From Leisingera sp. S132 (GTDB taxonomy: Bacteria > Pseudomonadota > Alphaproteobacteria > Rhodobacterales > Rhodobacteraceae), in contig NZ_CP083553.1 in NCBI RefSeq assembly GCF_025144465.1, forward strand, positions 1,486,001-1,550,000: a stretch of DNA of 64,000 nucleotides, given 5' to 3'. The notes below the pieces were generated by a model, which was not told the origin of the DNA, did no database searches, and saw nothing but the letters and a program-made list of their open reading frames with translations. How positions within the stretch are numbered: the stretch's first letter is position 1; each line of letters opens with the position of its first letter. The translations under genes were made by a program, and so were the position numbers. Below are positions 1-7,746 of the stretch, piece after piece.

Positions 1-311
1 GTGCAGGTTTCTGTTGCCAGGTACCTGCGAACCCCGCCTTAAGCTGCAAAGCCTAAGGGCTTAGATTTCGGTTTTTCGGACTGCTTACGCAGCCAGAGCA
101 ACCGGAGCACGATTGTCGTTTGCAATTGTACTGTTTGGGCCGGTACGGTGGCACCCCGCCGAGACAAAGCAAAACCCCTTTAGACGTCCGTCGATCCTGT
201 TTCGGCCCCATGATCCCCAAACGAAGGATATTGGTGGAGCCGCCGGGTACCGCCCCCGGGTCCGATCCGCTTATTACGAGCGCGTTTATGTCCATAGTTC
301 CACTAGGGAAC
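1..311 (-). ncRNA. ssrA: Circularly permuted two-piece tmRNA
   Basis: Rescues stalled ribosomes by trans-translation. On the minus strand the order is permuted, as known for alphaproteobacteria. The acceptor piece comes first and ends in an encoded CCA at 234-232. Its T-arm is a 5-bp CCGGG/CCCGG stem with a 7-nt loop at about 242-258. A 22-nt intervening segment (231-210) follows, then the coding piece starting with GGGGCCG at 209. GGGGCCG pairs over 7 bp with CGGCTCC of the acceptor piece. The tag frame at 123-85 reads ANDNRAPVALAA then TAA, ending in the protease-recognised ALAA. A 6-bp GCAGGT/ACCTGC hairpin near position 3 suggests that the 3' end lies at or just beyond the window edge. 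The 5' end is placed about 7 nt after the -10 box, so it is approximate. Confidence 0.95.
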
Positions 312-317
312 AGGAGT

Positions 318-345
318 CATATAGTCGGCTTCTGCGCGGATGCAA
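318..345 (-). promoter_or_regulatory. Probable ssrA promoter
   Basis: Read on the minus strand, TTGCAT (345-340) and TATATG (323-318) are separated by 16 bp and match sigma-70 -35 and -10 boxes. They lie immediately before the acceptor piece of ssrA. Confidence 0.6.
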
Positions 346-356
346 AGGGGGGAACC

Positions 357-485
357 GGAATCCTGCGAGGATTCCGGCCAGTTTTCCGGCGCGGAAAACC
401 GGCGCTAGCGGCAATTGATGCACTTAAAAATCCTCGCAGGATTTTTGGCCGTTTCCCGCGCCGGGAAGCGGCGGTGCTGCATCAA
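357..485. repeat. Two-unit hairpin-rich repeat
   Basis: Two degenerate direct copies of a two-hairpin unit. Unit 1 starts at 359 with AATCCTGCGAGGATT, followed by a GTTTTCC/GGAAAAC hairpin (381-398). Unit 2 starts at 429 with AATCCTCGCAGGATT, the exact reverse complement of the first 15-mer, followed by a TTCCCG/CGGGAA hairpin (452-466). ATTGATGCA (414-422) and TGCATCAAT (477-485) form a bracketing inverted repeat. On the minus strand the hairpin at 427-445 ends in a T-run and could terminate the upstream small gene. Looks like an extragenic palindromic element. Confidence 0.6.
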
Positions 486-707
486 TCTGCGGATCGGGGC
501 GCTGTTGCAGAAGATGATGACCTGCTCACGGTTCTGCACCGCTTGAAAACCGCGGGCGCGCACCTCCGCTAGAAACGCCTCCATCCCGGCATGGCGCTCA
601 ATGTCGCGAAGCTTGCGGCGGACCACGCCGCCGTTCTGCACTGCCTTGCAGGCGAAGATATCTCGCATCCAGATATCCGGGGACAGGGAGGAACCGGGTT
701 TGACCAT
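405..707 (-). CDS. Small conserved-looking protein, function unknown
   Basis: A 100-residue frame lying 34 nt downstream of the GntR regulator on the same strand. The core (about residues 10-75) is rich in Arg and Glu and contains KAVQNGGVVRRK and VIIFCNSAPIRRL, so it looks like a compact folded domain. I have a memory of similar 65-75 residue Rhodobacteraceae proteins carrying an unsupported 'phosphoribosylanthranilate isomerase' label, but the size makes that function implausible. The start at 707 keeps the DIWMRDIF stretch; an ATG at 668 is the alternative, and neither has a strong ribosome site. The last roughly 24 residues are encoded by the hairpin repeat, so the natural C-terminus may have been replaced. 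Confidence 0.5.
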   Translation of the reverse strand: MVKPGSSLSPDIWMRDIFACKAVQNGGVVRRKLRDIERHAGMEAFLAEVRARGFQAVQNREQVIIFCNSAPIRRLMQHRRFPARETAKNPARIFKCINCR

Positions 708-741
708 GCCGGAAGCTTCCCGGCTTATGGTTAACAAAACC

Positions 742-1470
742 TTACCTCCGCGCCCGTGCGGAAAAGACATTGGCTGCCAGTTTGCGGGTTTCATCTTCGA
801 GGTCCTGCAGGCCCGCAACTGCTGCGCCGCCATCGCCCGCCTCGATAGCATCGGCAATCCGGGTGTGAAGCCCGGTGATCACGGCGCGGTCGCGGGCGGT
901 GAAGGTGATCATGTTCATCAGGGGCTGCATCGCCTCCACCGCGCCGGCCAGCTGATAGGACAGAACCGGATTGCAGGCCCCGTCCACCAGCGCCCGGTGA
1001 AAGGCCACGTCCGAGGCGCAGAAGGCCACATCCGTCAGCCCTGGCTGGCCTTGGCGGAAAATCTCTGCCCGCATGGTGGCAAGGTGGTCAGCGCTGCGTC
1101 GTTCCGCCGACAGCGGCGCGCAGGACCGCTCGAGCGCATAGCGCGCCTCGCAGGCGGTATCAAAACTTACTTCGTTCATGCTCAAGAGCAGGGTCGAGGT
1201 GGTAACCTGCTGCGCATAGGCATCTTCAAAGCTCAACCGGTTCACAAAGGCCCCGCCGGAAGCTCCGCGCTGGGTGCGGATCAGCGATTGCGCCGCCAGC
1301 CGTTTCAGCGCCTCGCGCACCGTCGGGCGGGAGACACGGAAATGATCGGACAGCTCCGCCTCCGACGGCAGCCGCTCATCCACGTTCAAGTCTCCGGAGA
1401 TGATGGCATCCTTGATCGCCTGGGCTATTTGAACCGACAGATCGGCGGAACTGCTGGGGTCAATCTGCAT
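742..1470 (-). CDS. GntR-family (FadR/FCD) transcriptional regulator, probable DMSP-locus regulator
   Basis: A 242-residue one-domain-plus-effector regulator. Residues 10-72 form a winged helix-turn-helix with the recognition stretch FRVSRPTVREALKRL (44-58). The remainder is an all-helical FCD ligand domain with the D-x3-H type metal/ligand motif in SDVAFHRAL near 131-139 and a further His in TGLHTR. It is transcribed divergently from dmdA across a 199-bp spacer that carries a tandem GTC-T-GAC repeat, so dmdA control and autoregulation are likely. The effector is inferred to be DMSP, acrylate or a derived CoA thioester, by position only. In Ruegeria pomeroyi a GntR gene is, from memory, also next to dmdA. 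Confidence 0.85.
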   Translation of the reverse strand: MQIDPSSSADLSVQIAQAIKDAIISGDLNVDERLPSEAELSDHFRVSRPTVREALKRLAAQSLIRTQRGASGGAFVNRLSFEDAYAQQVTTSTLLLSMNEVSFDTACEARYALERSCAPLSAERRSADHLATMRAEIFRQGQPGLTDVAFCASDVAFHRALVDGACNPVLSYQLAGAVEAMQPLMNMITFTARDRAVITGLHTRIADAIEAGDGGAAVAGLQDLEDETRKLAANVFSARARR

Positions 1471-1522
1471 ACCCGGTGTCCTTGCAATGTGCGGCCCGGA
1501 CGCGGCCCGGGCAAGAAATCAT

Positions 1523-1554
1523 TTGTCTGACATTTAAAAGTCTGACATTTAAAA
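1523..1554. promoter_or_regulatory. Tandem 15-bp repeat, candidate GntR operator
   Basis: GTCTGACATTTAAAA occurs twice back to back (1525-1539 and 1540-1554). Each copy contains the palindromic core GTC-T-GAC (centres 1528 and 1543). The first extends to TTGTCTGACA, which resembles FCD-type GntR operators. It lies between the divergent regulator and dmdA. Confidence 0.6.
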
Positions 1555-1669
1555 CCTAAGGCCTGAGTCGGGGGAGGGCAATGCCTGGATCCTCTGCACG
1601 CAGGCTTTTGCGGCATTGGCTCTGCCGCACGCAGCCAATCACCTGAAACGCTCAAACGGAGACTTGAGC

Positions 1670-2764
1670 ATGGCAAGCATCTTTCCCTCCCGCCGCATCC
1701 GGCGCACGCCCTTTTCCCCCGGTGTCGAGGCCGCGGGCGTCAAGGGGTACACGGTCTACAACCACATGCTGCTGGCAACGGTATTTGACAGCCTGGAATA
1801 CGACTGCGCTCACCTGAAGGAGCACGTGCAGGTCTGGGACGTGGCCTGCGAGCGCCAGGTCAGCATCAAGGGGCCGGACGCGCTGCGGCTGATGAAGCTG
1901 ATCAGCCCGCGCGACATGGACAAGATGGCAGACGACCAGTGCTATTATGTGCCGACGGTCGATCACAACGGCGGCATGCTGAACGATCCGGTGGCGGTGA
2001 AACTGGCCGCGGATCACTACTGGCTGTCGCTTGCCGACGGCGACTTGCTGCAATTTGCGCTCGGGATCGCCATTGCCAAGGGCTTCGATGTGGAGATCAC
2101 GGAACCTGATGTTTCCCCGCTGGCGGTGCAGGGCCCCAAGGCGGATGATCTGATGGCCCGCGTCTTTGGCGAAGCGGTGCGTGATATCCGGTTCTTCCGC
2201 TACAAGCGGCTTGAATTTCAGGGTGCTGAACTCGTGGTGGCGCGCTCTGGCTGGTCCAAGCAGGGCGGGTTCGAGGTCTACGTCGAAGGCTCGGATCTGG
2301 GGATGCCCTTGTGGGATGCGCTGTTTGCGGCCGGCGCAGACCTGAGCGTGCGGGCAGGCTGCCCCAATGCGATCGAACGGATCGAAAGCGGGCTGCTGAG
2401 CTACGGCAACGACATGACCCGCGACAACACGCCATATGAATGCGGGCTGGGCAAGTTCTGCAACTCGCCGGAGGACTACATTGGCAAGGCTGCACTGGCA
2501 GAGCAGGCGGCCAATGGCCCCGCCCGCCAGATCCGGCCGCTGGTGATTGGCGGAGAGATCCCGCCCTGCCTGGACGCTTGGCCGCTTTACGCGGACGGAC
2601 GCCGGGCCGGAGAGATTGGCTCGGCCATCTTCTCGCCGGAGTTCGCCGTGAACGCGGCAATTGGCATGGTGGACCGGTCCCATTGGGCACCGGGCACTGC
2701 GCTGGAGGTTGAGACCCCGGCAGGCATGCGGCCTGCTACAGTGCAGGAGAAATTCTGGCGCTGA
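1670..2764 (+). CDS. dmdA: Dimethylsulfoniopropionate demethylase
   Basis: A tetrahydrofolate-dependent GcvT-family enzyme that transfers a methyl group from DMSP to THF, giving methylmercaptopropionate. It is the first step of the DMSP demethylation pathway. The protein is 364 residues, the size I recall for characterised DmdA, and begins MASIFPSRRIRRTPFS, a start I recognise from roseobacterial DmdA. GcvT features include LNDPVAVKL near 103-111, SPLAVQGPKADDLM near 147-160 and ERIESGLLSYGNDM near 240-253. The ATG at 1670 was chosen over upstream in-frame codons because of the ACGGAG ribosome site and the family N-terminus. acuI lies 109 bp downstream, and a divergent GntR regulator upstream probably controls it. 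Confidence 0.95.
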   Translation: MASIFPSRRIRRTPFSPGVEAAGVKGYTVYNHMLLATVFDSLEYDCAHLKEHVQVWDVACERQVSIKGPDALRLMKLISPRDMDKMADDQCYYVPTVDHNGGMLNDPVAVKLAADHYWLSLADGDLLQFALGIAIAKGFDVEITEPDVSPLAVQGPKADDLMARVFGEAVRDIRFFRYKRLEFQGAELVVARSGWSKQGGFEVYVEGSDLGMPLWDALFAAGADLSVRAGCPNAIERIESGLLSYGNDMTRDNTPYECGLGKFCNSPEDYIGKAALAEQAANGPARQIRPLVIGGEIPPCLDAWPLYADGRRAGEIGSAIFSPEFAVNAAIGMVDRSHWAPGTALEVETPAGMRPATVQEKFWR

Positions 2765-2773
2765 CGCTGAGCA

Positions 2774-2836
2774 CCGGGGGCGCTGCCCCCGCCGCGGCAG
2801 GCCGCGGCGCCCCGGGATATATTGGGCCGGATGAAC
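2774..2836 (+). repeat. Dispersed intergenic repeat, copy 1
   Basis: GC-rich inverted stretches (GGGGGCGCTGCCCCC, then GCCGCGG/CCGCGGC) followed by GGGATATATTGGGCCGGATGAA. It shares the GGGATAT...GCC-GATGAA core with 20251-20288 and, inverted, with 37150-37206. It sits between dmdA and acuI and could act as an mRNA processing or attenuating element. Confidence 0.5.
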
Positions 2837-2873
2837 ATGGGATCTGGTTCGCGGTACAGGAAAGGATGGCACG

Positions 2874-3866
2874 ATGTTCAATGCACTGGTGGTGAACAAG
2901 GACGAAGACAGCGGCAAGACCACTGCCGCGGTGGAGCAGATCAGCCTGGATCAGCTGCCCGAGGGCGAGGTGACCGTGGCGGTGGAATACTCCACCGTGA
3001 ACTACAAGGACGGGCTGTGCATCGGGCCAGGCGGCGGGCTGGTGCGCAAGTACCCGCATGTGCCGGGCATCGACTTTGCCGGCACCGTCGAAGCGTCGTC
3101 GGATGACCGCTACAAGCCAGGCGACAAGGTTGTGCTGACCGGCTGGCGCGTGGGCGAAGCCCATTGGGGCGGCTACAGCCAGAAAGCCAACGTGCGCGCG
3201 GACTGGCTGGTGCCGCTGCCCGTGGGGCTGGACAGCCGCCAGGCGATGGCGGTCGGCACCGCGGGCTTTACCGCAATGCTGGCGGTCATGGCGCTGGAGG
3301 ATCACGGGCTGGAACCCGGGCATGGCCCGGTGCTGGTCACCGGCGCCGCGGGCGGTGTCGGATCTGTCGCCACCGCGATCCTGGCGAACCTCGGGTATGA
3401 AGTGGCTGGCGTGACCGGCCGACCGGAAACGGCGGACTACCTGAAATCGCTGGGTGCAACGCAGATCGTTGCGCGGGAGGAGATCAACGAGACCACCAAG
3501 CGCCCGCTGGAGAGCGAATCCTGGGCGGGCTGCGTGGACGCTGTTGGCGGCGCCATGCTGGCCCGCGTGCTGGGGCAGATGAAATACGGCGCCTCGGTTG
3601 CTGCGGTCGGCCTGGCAGGCGGGGCAGCGCTGCCTGCGACCGTGATCCCCTTCCTGCTGCGCGGTGTGAACCTCTTGGGCATCGACTCGGTCATGCAGCC
3701 CTATGAAAACCGCGTCCGTGCCTGGCAGCGCATCGCCAGCGACCTGCCGATGGACAAGCTGGAAGCGATGATCCAGCCCGCGGCCCTTGGCGATTTGCCG
3801 CAATTGGGCGCGGACATCCTCAAGGGTCAGGTCAAGGGCCGGGTGGTGGTGGACGTGAACGCCTAA
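2874..3866 (+). CDS. acuI: Acrylyl-CoA reductase (NADPH)
   Basis: A medium-chain dehydrogenase/reductase of the YhdH/AcuI type. It reduces acryloyl-CoA to propionyl-CoA, removing a toxic product of DMSP cleavage and of acrylate. The 330 residues start with the family-typical MFNALVVNKD. The catalytic domain carries STVNYKDGL (40-48) and VPGIDFAGTV (63-72). The Rossmann dinucleotide-binding motif GAAGGVGS is at 157-164. No structural-zinc cysteine cluster is present, as expected for this clade. The ribosome site AAAGGA precedes the ATG. Linkage to dmdA matches other roseobacters, where the two genes are co-induced by DMSP or acrylate. Confidence 0.93.
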   Translation: MFNALVVNKDEDSGKTTAAVEQISLDQLPEGEVTVAVEYSTVNYKDGLCIGPGGGLVRKYPHVPGIDFAGTVEASSDDRYKPGDKVVLTGWRVGEAHWGGYSQKANVRADWLVPLPVGLDSRQAMAVGTAGFTAMLAVMALEDHGLEPGHGPVLVTGAAGGVGSVATAILANLGYEVAGVTGRPETADYLKSLGATQIVAREEINETTKRPLESESWAGCVDAVGGAMLARVLGQMKYGASVAAVGLAGGAALPATVIPFLLRGVNLLGIDSVMQPYENRVRAWQRIASDLPMDKLEAMIQPAALGDLPQLGADILKGQVKGRVVVDVNA

Positions 3867-3896
3867 ATCCTTATAATGGCTTGTATCTGTCGGAAG

Positions 3897-3923
3897 ACGC
3901 GCGGCGATGCCCGCGCGTTTTTC
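3897..3923 (+). terminator. Terminator after acuI
   Basis: An 8-bp ACGCGCGG/CCGCGCGT stem (3897-3904 and 3911-3918) runs into a T-run. It ends the dmdA-acuI transcript and implies separate transcription of the BCCT gene. Confidence 0.8.
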
Positions 3924-4110
3924 ATTCTCCAAGGGCGGCCCCAATATCGGGCTGCGGTGTTTCCGGGCAGTCCTTCGGGCTGCATTGCCCCGCGGTACCC
4001 GGGCTGACGCCCATAAGCCGCAAGAAATCTGAATACCCGGGCATGATGCCGATTTGCCGCCCTTTGTCCGCTCACTGCCGCGGGCAAGGCGGCGCGCCGC
4101 CCTCTACGAG

Positions 4111-4132
4111 CGTGCAAACGGAGGTTTGCACG
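4111..4132 (+). promoter_or_regulatory. Perfect inverted repeat before the BCCT gene
   Basis: CGTGCAAAC (4111-4119) and GTTTGCACG (4124-4132) form a 9-bp perfect inverted repeat with a 4-nt centre, 27 bp before the BCCT start. It could be a dimeric repressor operator or a leader hairpin. The rest of the 293-bp spacer (3867-4159) holds only the acuI terminator and no gene. Confidence 0.55.
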
Positions 4133-4159
4133 GCAAAGCATTCGGGAAAGGAGGCTGCA

Positions 4160-5800
4160 ATGGCTGACGAAACCACCAATCAGGGTATCCCCGCCCCAGA
4201 GGGCGAGGCGGATATCATAGATACCGAATACGAGATCGGTCAGGACAATATCGAAACCCAGATCGGCCCGTTCGGGGTCGACATTCACAACCCGGTGTTC
4301 CTGGTGTCCGGGCTGGTCATCGTGGCCTTTGTGTTTTACGCGCTGGCCTTGCCGGAACAGGCGGGCGCCTTCTTCAACTGGCTGCGCCCCGCCGTCACCA
4401 GCAATTTCGACTGGTTCTTCTTCGGTGCCGCAGACCTGTTCGTTCTGTTCTGCCTGTTTCTGATCGTCTCCCCCTGGGGCAAGGTGCGCCTGGGCGGCAA
4501 TGAGGCAATGCCGGATTACAATTACCTGGGCTGGTTTGCGATGCTGTTTGCCGCGGGCATGGGCATTGGCCTGATGTTCTATGGCGTCAGCGAACCGATG
4601 AGCCATTTCTCCACCGCCTTTGGCGGCACGACTGTGCCTGAGGGCGGCGGCGCCCGGACCGACTGGGCACCGCTGGGCGCAGCAGCGGGGGATGAAGCCG
4701 AGGCGGTGCGCCTGGGCATGGCCGCGACGATCTTCCACTGGGGGCTTCATCCCTGGGCCATTTACGCCATTGTGGCGTTGGCCTTGGCGCTGTTCACCTA
4801 CAACAAGGGGCTGCCGCTCACCATCCGCTCTGCCTTTTATCCGATTTTCGGCGAGCGCGTCTGGGGCTGGACCGGCCATGTCATCGACATTCTGGCGGTC
4901 TTTGCCACGCTGTTCGGCCTCGCAACCTCGCTTGGCTTCGGCGCGACCCAGGCCAACGCAGGCCTGAATGAGCTGTTTGGCGTGCCGGCAGGCGCGACCA
5001 CCGAGGTGATCCTGATTTCCGCGATCACTGCTGTTGCGCTGATCTCGGTCCTGCGCGGCCTGGACGGCGGCGTGAAGGTGCTGTCGGAGATCAACATGGG
5101 GCTCGCCTTCCTGTTGCTGGTGTTCGTGCTGCTGGTCGGTCCGACCGCCGCTATCCTGACAGGGTTTGCCGCCAGCCTTATGGCTTATGTCGAGTATTTG
5201 CCGGCACTGTCGAACCCTGTCGGGCGCGAGGATGTGAACTTCAGCCAGGGCTGGACCGCCTTCTACTGGGCCTGGTGGATCAGCTGGTCGCCGTTTGTGG
5301 GCATGTTCATCGCCCGCGTCAGCCGCGGCCGCACCGTCCGGGAGTTCGTGATCTGCGTGCTGCTGATCCCCAGCCTCGTCTGCGTTCTGTGGATGAGCGT
5401 CTTTGGCGGCACAGCCATTCAACAGGTGCTGTCTGACGGTTTCACCGGGGCGCAGGACGCGGCGCTTGAACTCAAACTGTTCAAGATGCTGGGAGAGCTG
5501 CCGCTGGCCGGGATCACCTCCTTTGTCGGCATCGTGCTGGTGGTGGTGTTCTTCGTGACTTCGTCGGACTCCGGCTCGCTGGTGATCGATACCATCACAG
5601 CAGGCGGCAAGGTCGACGCGCCGGTGCCGCAGCGGGTGTTCTGGTGCATCTTCGAGGGCGCCGTTGCCATCGTTCTGCTGCTCGGCGGCGGCCTTGGCGC
5701 GTTGCAGGCGATGGTGATCTCGACTGGCCTGCCGTTCACCGTGGTGCTGCTGCTGATGTGCTGGGCGATCTTCCGCGGCCTGCAGACAGAGGCACGCTAG
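4160..5800 (+). CDS. BCCT-family betaine/choline/DMSP-type transporter
   Basis: A 546-residue inner-membrane sodium- or proton-coupled carrier for trimethylammonium or sulfonium osmolytes. The hydrophilic N-terminus (about 45 residues) is followed by about 12 predicted membrane spans. Family signatures are visible: GWFAMLFAAGMGIGLMFYG near 117-135 and the tryptophan-rich signature WAWWISWSPFVGMF near 371-384. The ATG at 4160 follows AAAGGAGG. Family members in DMSP gene clusters transport DMSP, and from memory some roseobacter BCCT genes linked to dmdA were named dmdT. The substrate here is inferred from position; glycine betaine is equally possible. Confidence 0.9.
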   Translation: MADETTNQGIPAPEGEADIIDTEYEIGQDNIETQIGPFGVDIHNPVFLVSGLVIVAFVFYALALPEQAGAFFNWLRPAVTSNFDWFFFGAADLFVLFCLFLIVSPWGKVRLGGNEAMPDYNYLGWFAMLFAAGMGIGLMFYGVSEPMSHFSTAFGGTTVPEGGGARTDWAPLGAAAGDEAEAVRLGMAATIFHWGLHPWAIYAIVALALALFTYNKGLPLTIRSAFYPIFGERVWGWTGHVIDILAVFATLFGLATSLGFGATQANAGLNELFGVPAGATTEVILISAITAVALISVLRGLDGGVKVLSEINMGLAFLLLVFVLLVGPTAAILTGFAASLMAYVEYLPALSNPVGREDVNFSQGWTAFYWAWWISWSPFVGMFIARVSRGRTVREFVICVLLIPSLVCVLWMSVFGGTAIQQVLSDGFTGAQDAALELKLFKMLGELPLAGITSFVGIVLVVVFFVTSSDSGSLVIDTITAGGKVDAPVPQRVFWCIFEGAVAIVLLLGGGLGALQAMVISTGLPFTVVLLLMCWAIFRGLQTEAR

Positions 5801-5822
5801 GGTCGCTTGCCATGCGTGACAG

Positions 5823-5851
5823 AACACCCCGGCAAATCTGCCGGGGTGTTT
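5823..5851. terminator. Bidirectional terminator between convergent genes
   Basis: A 12-bp perfect stem AACACCCCGGCA/TGCCGGGGTGTT with a 4-nt loop, between the BCCT gene and the convergent VOC gene. Both strands end in a short T-run. Confidence 0.85.
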
Positions 5852-5857
5852 GCCTTA

Positions 5858-6238
5858 TCATCCGTTGTACTTGAAGAAGCCCAGCGAATTGCCATCCGGG
5901 TCGGTGGCATAAAAGAACCGCCCGGGCGGGATCTCGATGGTTTCCGAGACAACTTTGCCGCCTGCATCCGTGACCCGCTCCATCACGTCTTCCAGTTCGC
6001 CCTCGGCAGTCAGATGCAGGGTGGGGCCGCGGCCGTCGCCTGCGGGTTTGCCGGGATAGAGATGCAAGGCAACACCAGTTGCCTGATCCGCGGGTTTGAA
6101 CATCGCAATCGGGTTCGGGCCGCTGCTGTCGATGCTCAGATCGGCCCCCGTCACTTTGCTGTAAAAGGTGACGGCCGCGTCCAGGTCGCTGACCGGCAGC
6201 TCGCCCCAGACCAGGAAATCCTTTGGTGTGAAAGCCAT
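5858..6238 (-). CDS. VOC-superfamily (glyoxalase/bleomycin-resistance-like) protein
   Basis: A 126-residue single-domain protein with the paired beta-alpha-beta-beta-beta modules of the vicinal oxygen chelate fold. Recognisable parts are VSDLDAAVTFYSKVTG (16-31) and the C-terminal FFYATDPDGNSLGFF (108-122). Family members are metal-dependent lyases, isomerases, dioxygenases or sequestering resistance proteins, and the substrate cannot be told here. A GGAGGA ribosome site precedes the ATG. It is transcribed alone toward a shared terminator. Confidence 0.82.
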   Translation of the reverse strand: MAFTPKDFLVWGELPVSDLDAAVTFYSKVTGADLSIDSSGPNPIAMFKPADQATGVALHLYPGKPAGDGRGPTLHLTAEGELEDVMERVTDAGGKVVSETIEIPPGRFFYATDPDGNSLGFFKYNG

Positions 6239-6499
6239 ATCTAATCCTCCATGATGTGATGCCGCCAGATTGCCATGCCCTGATGACAGTTTCCGGCATC
6301 AGCCATACCGCTTGACCGGACCGCTACGGGTACGCTACGACCCTTGCGTTCTGCTCCGGCTTTTGCGCCTTGCAGGGCTGCCTGCGATCCCTCAATCCTT
6401 GTGCGGGAGCGCGGCTCGGCTGGAAGACCTGCCATGTTCGGGGTGATCCCTGGCATGTGCCGGTCGCCCCCTGAACCGCAGCGACTGAGGAGACACGCG

Positions 6500-7723
6500 A
6501 TGAGCGTTTTGGATATTGATTTCGTCCGGGCACAGTTCCCCGCCTTTGCCGAACCCAGCCTTGAGGGGCAGGCGTTCTTTGAAAATGCCGGCGGGTCCTA
6601 CACCTGCCAGCAAGTGATCGGCCGGCTGACCCGGTTCTACACCCAGCGCAAGGTCCAGCCCTACGCGCCCTACGAGGCGTCCCGTCTCGGCGGCGAGGAA
6701 ATGGACGAGGCCCGCGCTCGCCTGGCTGCGCTGATGGGGGTTGCCACGGATGAGCTGAGCTTTGGCCCCTCGACCACCCAGAACACCTACGTGCTGGCGC
6801 AGGCCTTCCGCAAGCTGATGAAGCCGGGCGAGGCGATCATCGTCACCAATCAGGACCACGAGGCCAATACCGGCCCCTGGCGGCGTCTGGCAGAGGAGGG
6901 GATCGAGGTCCGCGAATGGCAGCTCGACCCGCAGACCGGCCATCTGGATACGGCACAGCTGGAAAACCTGCTGGATGAGAACGTCCGCCTGCTCTGTTTC
7001 CCGCATTGCTCCAACGTGGTGGGAGAGATCAACCCGGTGGCGGAGATCACCGCGCTGGCCCATGCCTCGGGTGCCTTTGTCTGCGTCGATGGCGTCTCTT
7101 ACGCACCGCACGGCCTGCCCAACGTCGATGAACTGGGCGCCGACATCTACCTGTTCTCCTCCTACAAGACCTACGGTCCGCATCAGGGCGTCATGGTGAT
7201 CCGCCGCGCGCTGGGCGCGCTGCTGCCCAACCAGGCGCATTACTTCAACGCAGGCGACCTCTACAAACGCTTCACTCCGGCAGGCCCTGACCACGCCCAG
7301 GTGGCGGCTTCGGCCGGCATGGCGGATTATTTCGAGTCTCTGGCGGCGCATCACGGCCACAGCGGCAGCGCCTCCGAAACCGGCGCCTTTGTCCACGACC
7401 TGATGCGCGCGCATGAAATCAAGCTGCTGCAACCGCTGCTGGACGCAGTGAAGGACCGCAACGATCTGCGCCTGCTGGGTCCGTCCACCGCCGGAAACCG
7501 TGCACCCACCGTGGCCTTGGCCCTCAGCCGCGCGGCTGAGCCGGTTGCGGCACAGCTTGCAGAACATGGCATCATGGCAGGCGGCGGCGATTTCTACGCC
7601 GTGCGCGCGCTGGAGGCGATGGGCATTGATCCAGCCGAGGGTGTGCTGCGTATCAGCTTCACCCACTACACGTCCGGGGCAGAAATCGCCAAGCTGATCG
7701 AGGCCTTGGACCGGGTGCTGTAA
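6500..7723 (+). CDS. Class V aminotransferase / cysteine-desulfurase-like PLP enzyme
   Basis: A 407-residue fold-type I PLP enzyme. The cofactor lysine lies in FSSYKTYGPHQG near 223-234. An SFGPSTTQNTY stretch near 86-96 contacts the PLP phosphate in this family, and HCSNVVGEINPV near 169-180 is also typical. Many bacterial relatives are annotated as NifS/SufS-like, but the flexible catalytic-cysteine loop of true desulfurases is not evident, so the reaction is uncertain. The ATG at 6500 follows GAGGAGA. It lies 23 bp before the photolyase gene and may be co-transcribed. The 261-bp spacer upstream shows no gene. Confidence 0.8.
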   Translation: MSVLDIDFVRAQFPAFAEPSLEGQAFFENAGGSYTCQQVIGRLTRFYTQRKVQPYAPYEASRLGGEEMDEARARLAALMGVATDELSFGPSTTQNTYVLAQAFRKLMKPGEAIIVTNQDHEANTGPWRRLAEEGIEVREWQLDPQTGHLDTAQLENLLDENVRLLCFPHCSNVVGEINPVAEITALAHASGAFVCVDGVSYAPHGLPNVDELGADIYLFSSYKTYGPHQGVMVIRRALGALLPNQAHYFNAGDLYKRFTPAGPDHAQVAASAGMADYFESLAAHHGHSGSASETGAFVHDLMRAHEIKLLQPLLDAVKDRNDLRLLGPSTAGNRAPTVALALSRAAEPVAAQLAEHGIMAGGGDFYAVRALEAMGIDPAEGVLRISFTHYTSGAEIAKLIEALDRVL

Positions 7724-7746
7724 CAGGAACCGCAAAAGGAAACGAT

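Noticed and set aside
53-572. Short open frames across the first 600 bp
   Set aside because: They run through the tmRNA and the hairpin repeat, which explain the sequence better.
3863-5827. 654-codon open frame on the minus strand opposite the BCCT gene
   Set aside because: Its product is rich in His, Gln and Arg without any domain, and the opposite strand encodes a clear 12-span transporter. It is a high-GC antisense shadow.
7696-7725. TGATCG with TGTAAC 18 bp later before the photolyase gene as an RpoE-type promoter
   Set aside because: It lies inside the end of the aminotransferase coding region and only half resembles the consensus I remember; too weak to list as a feature.
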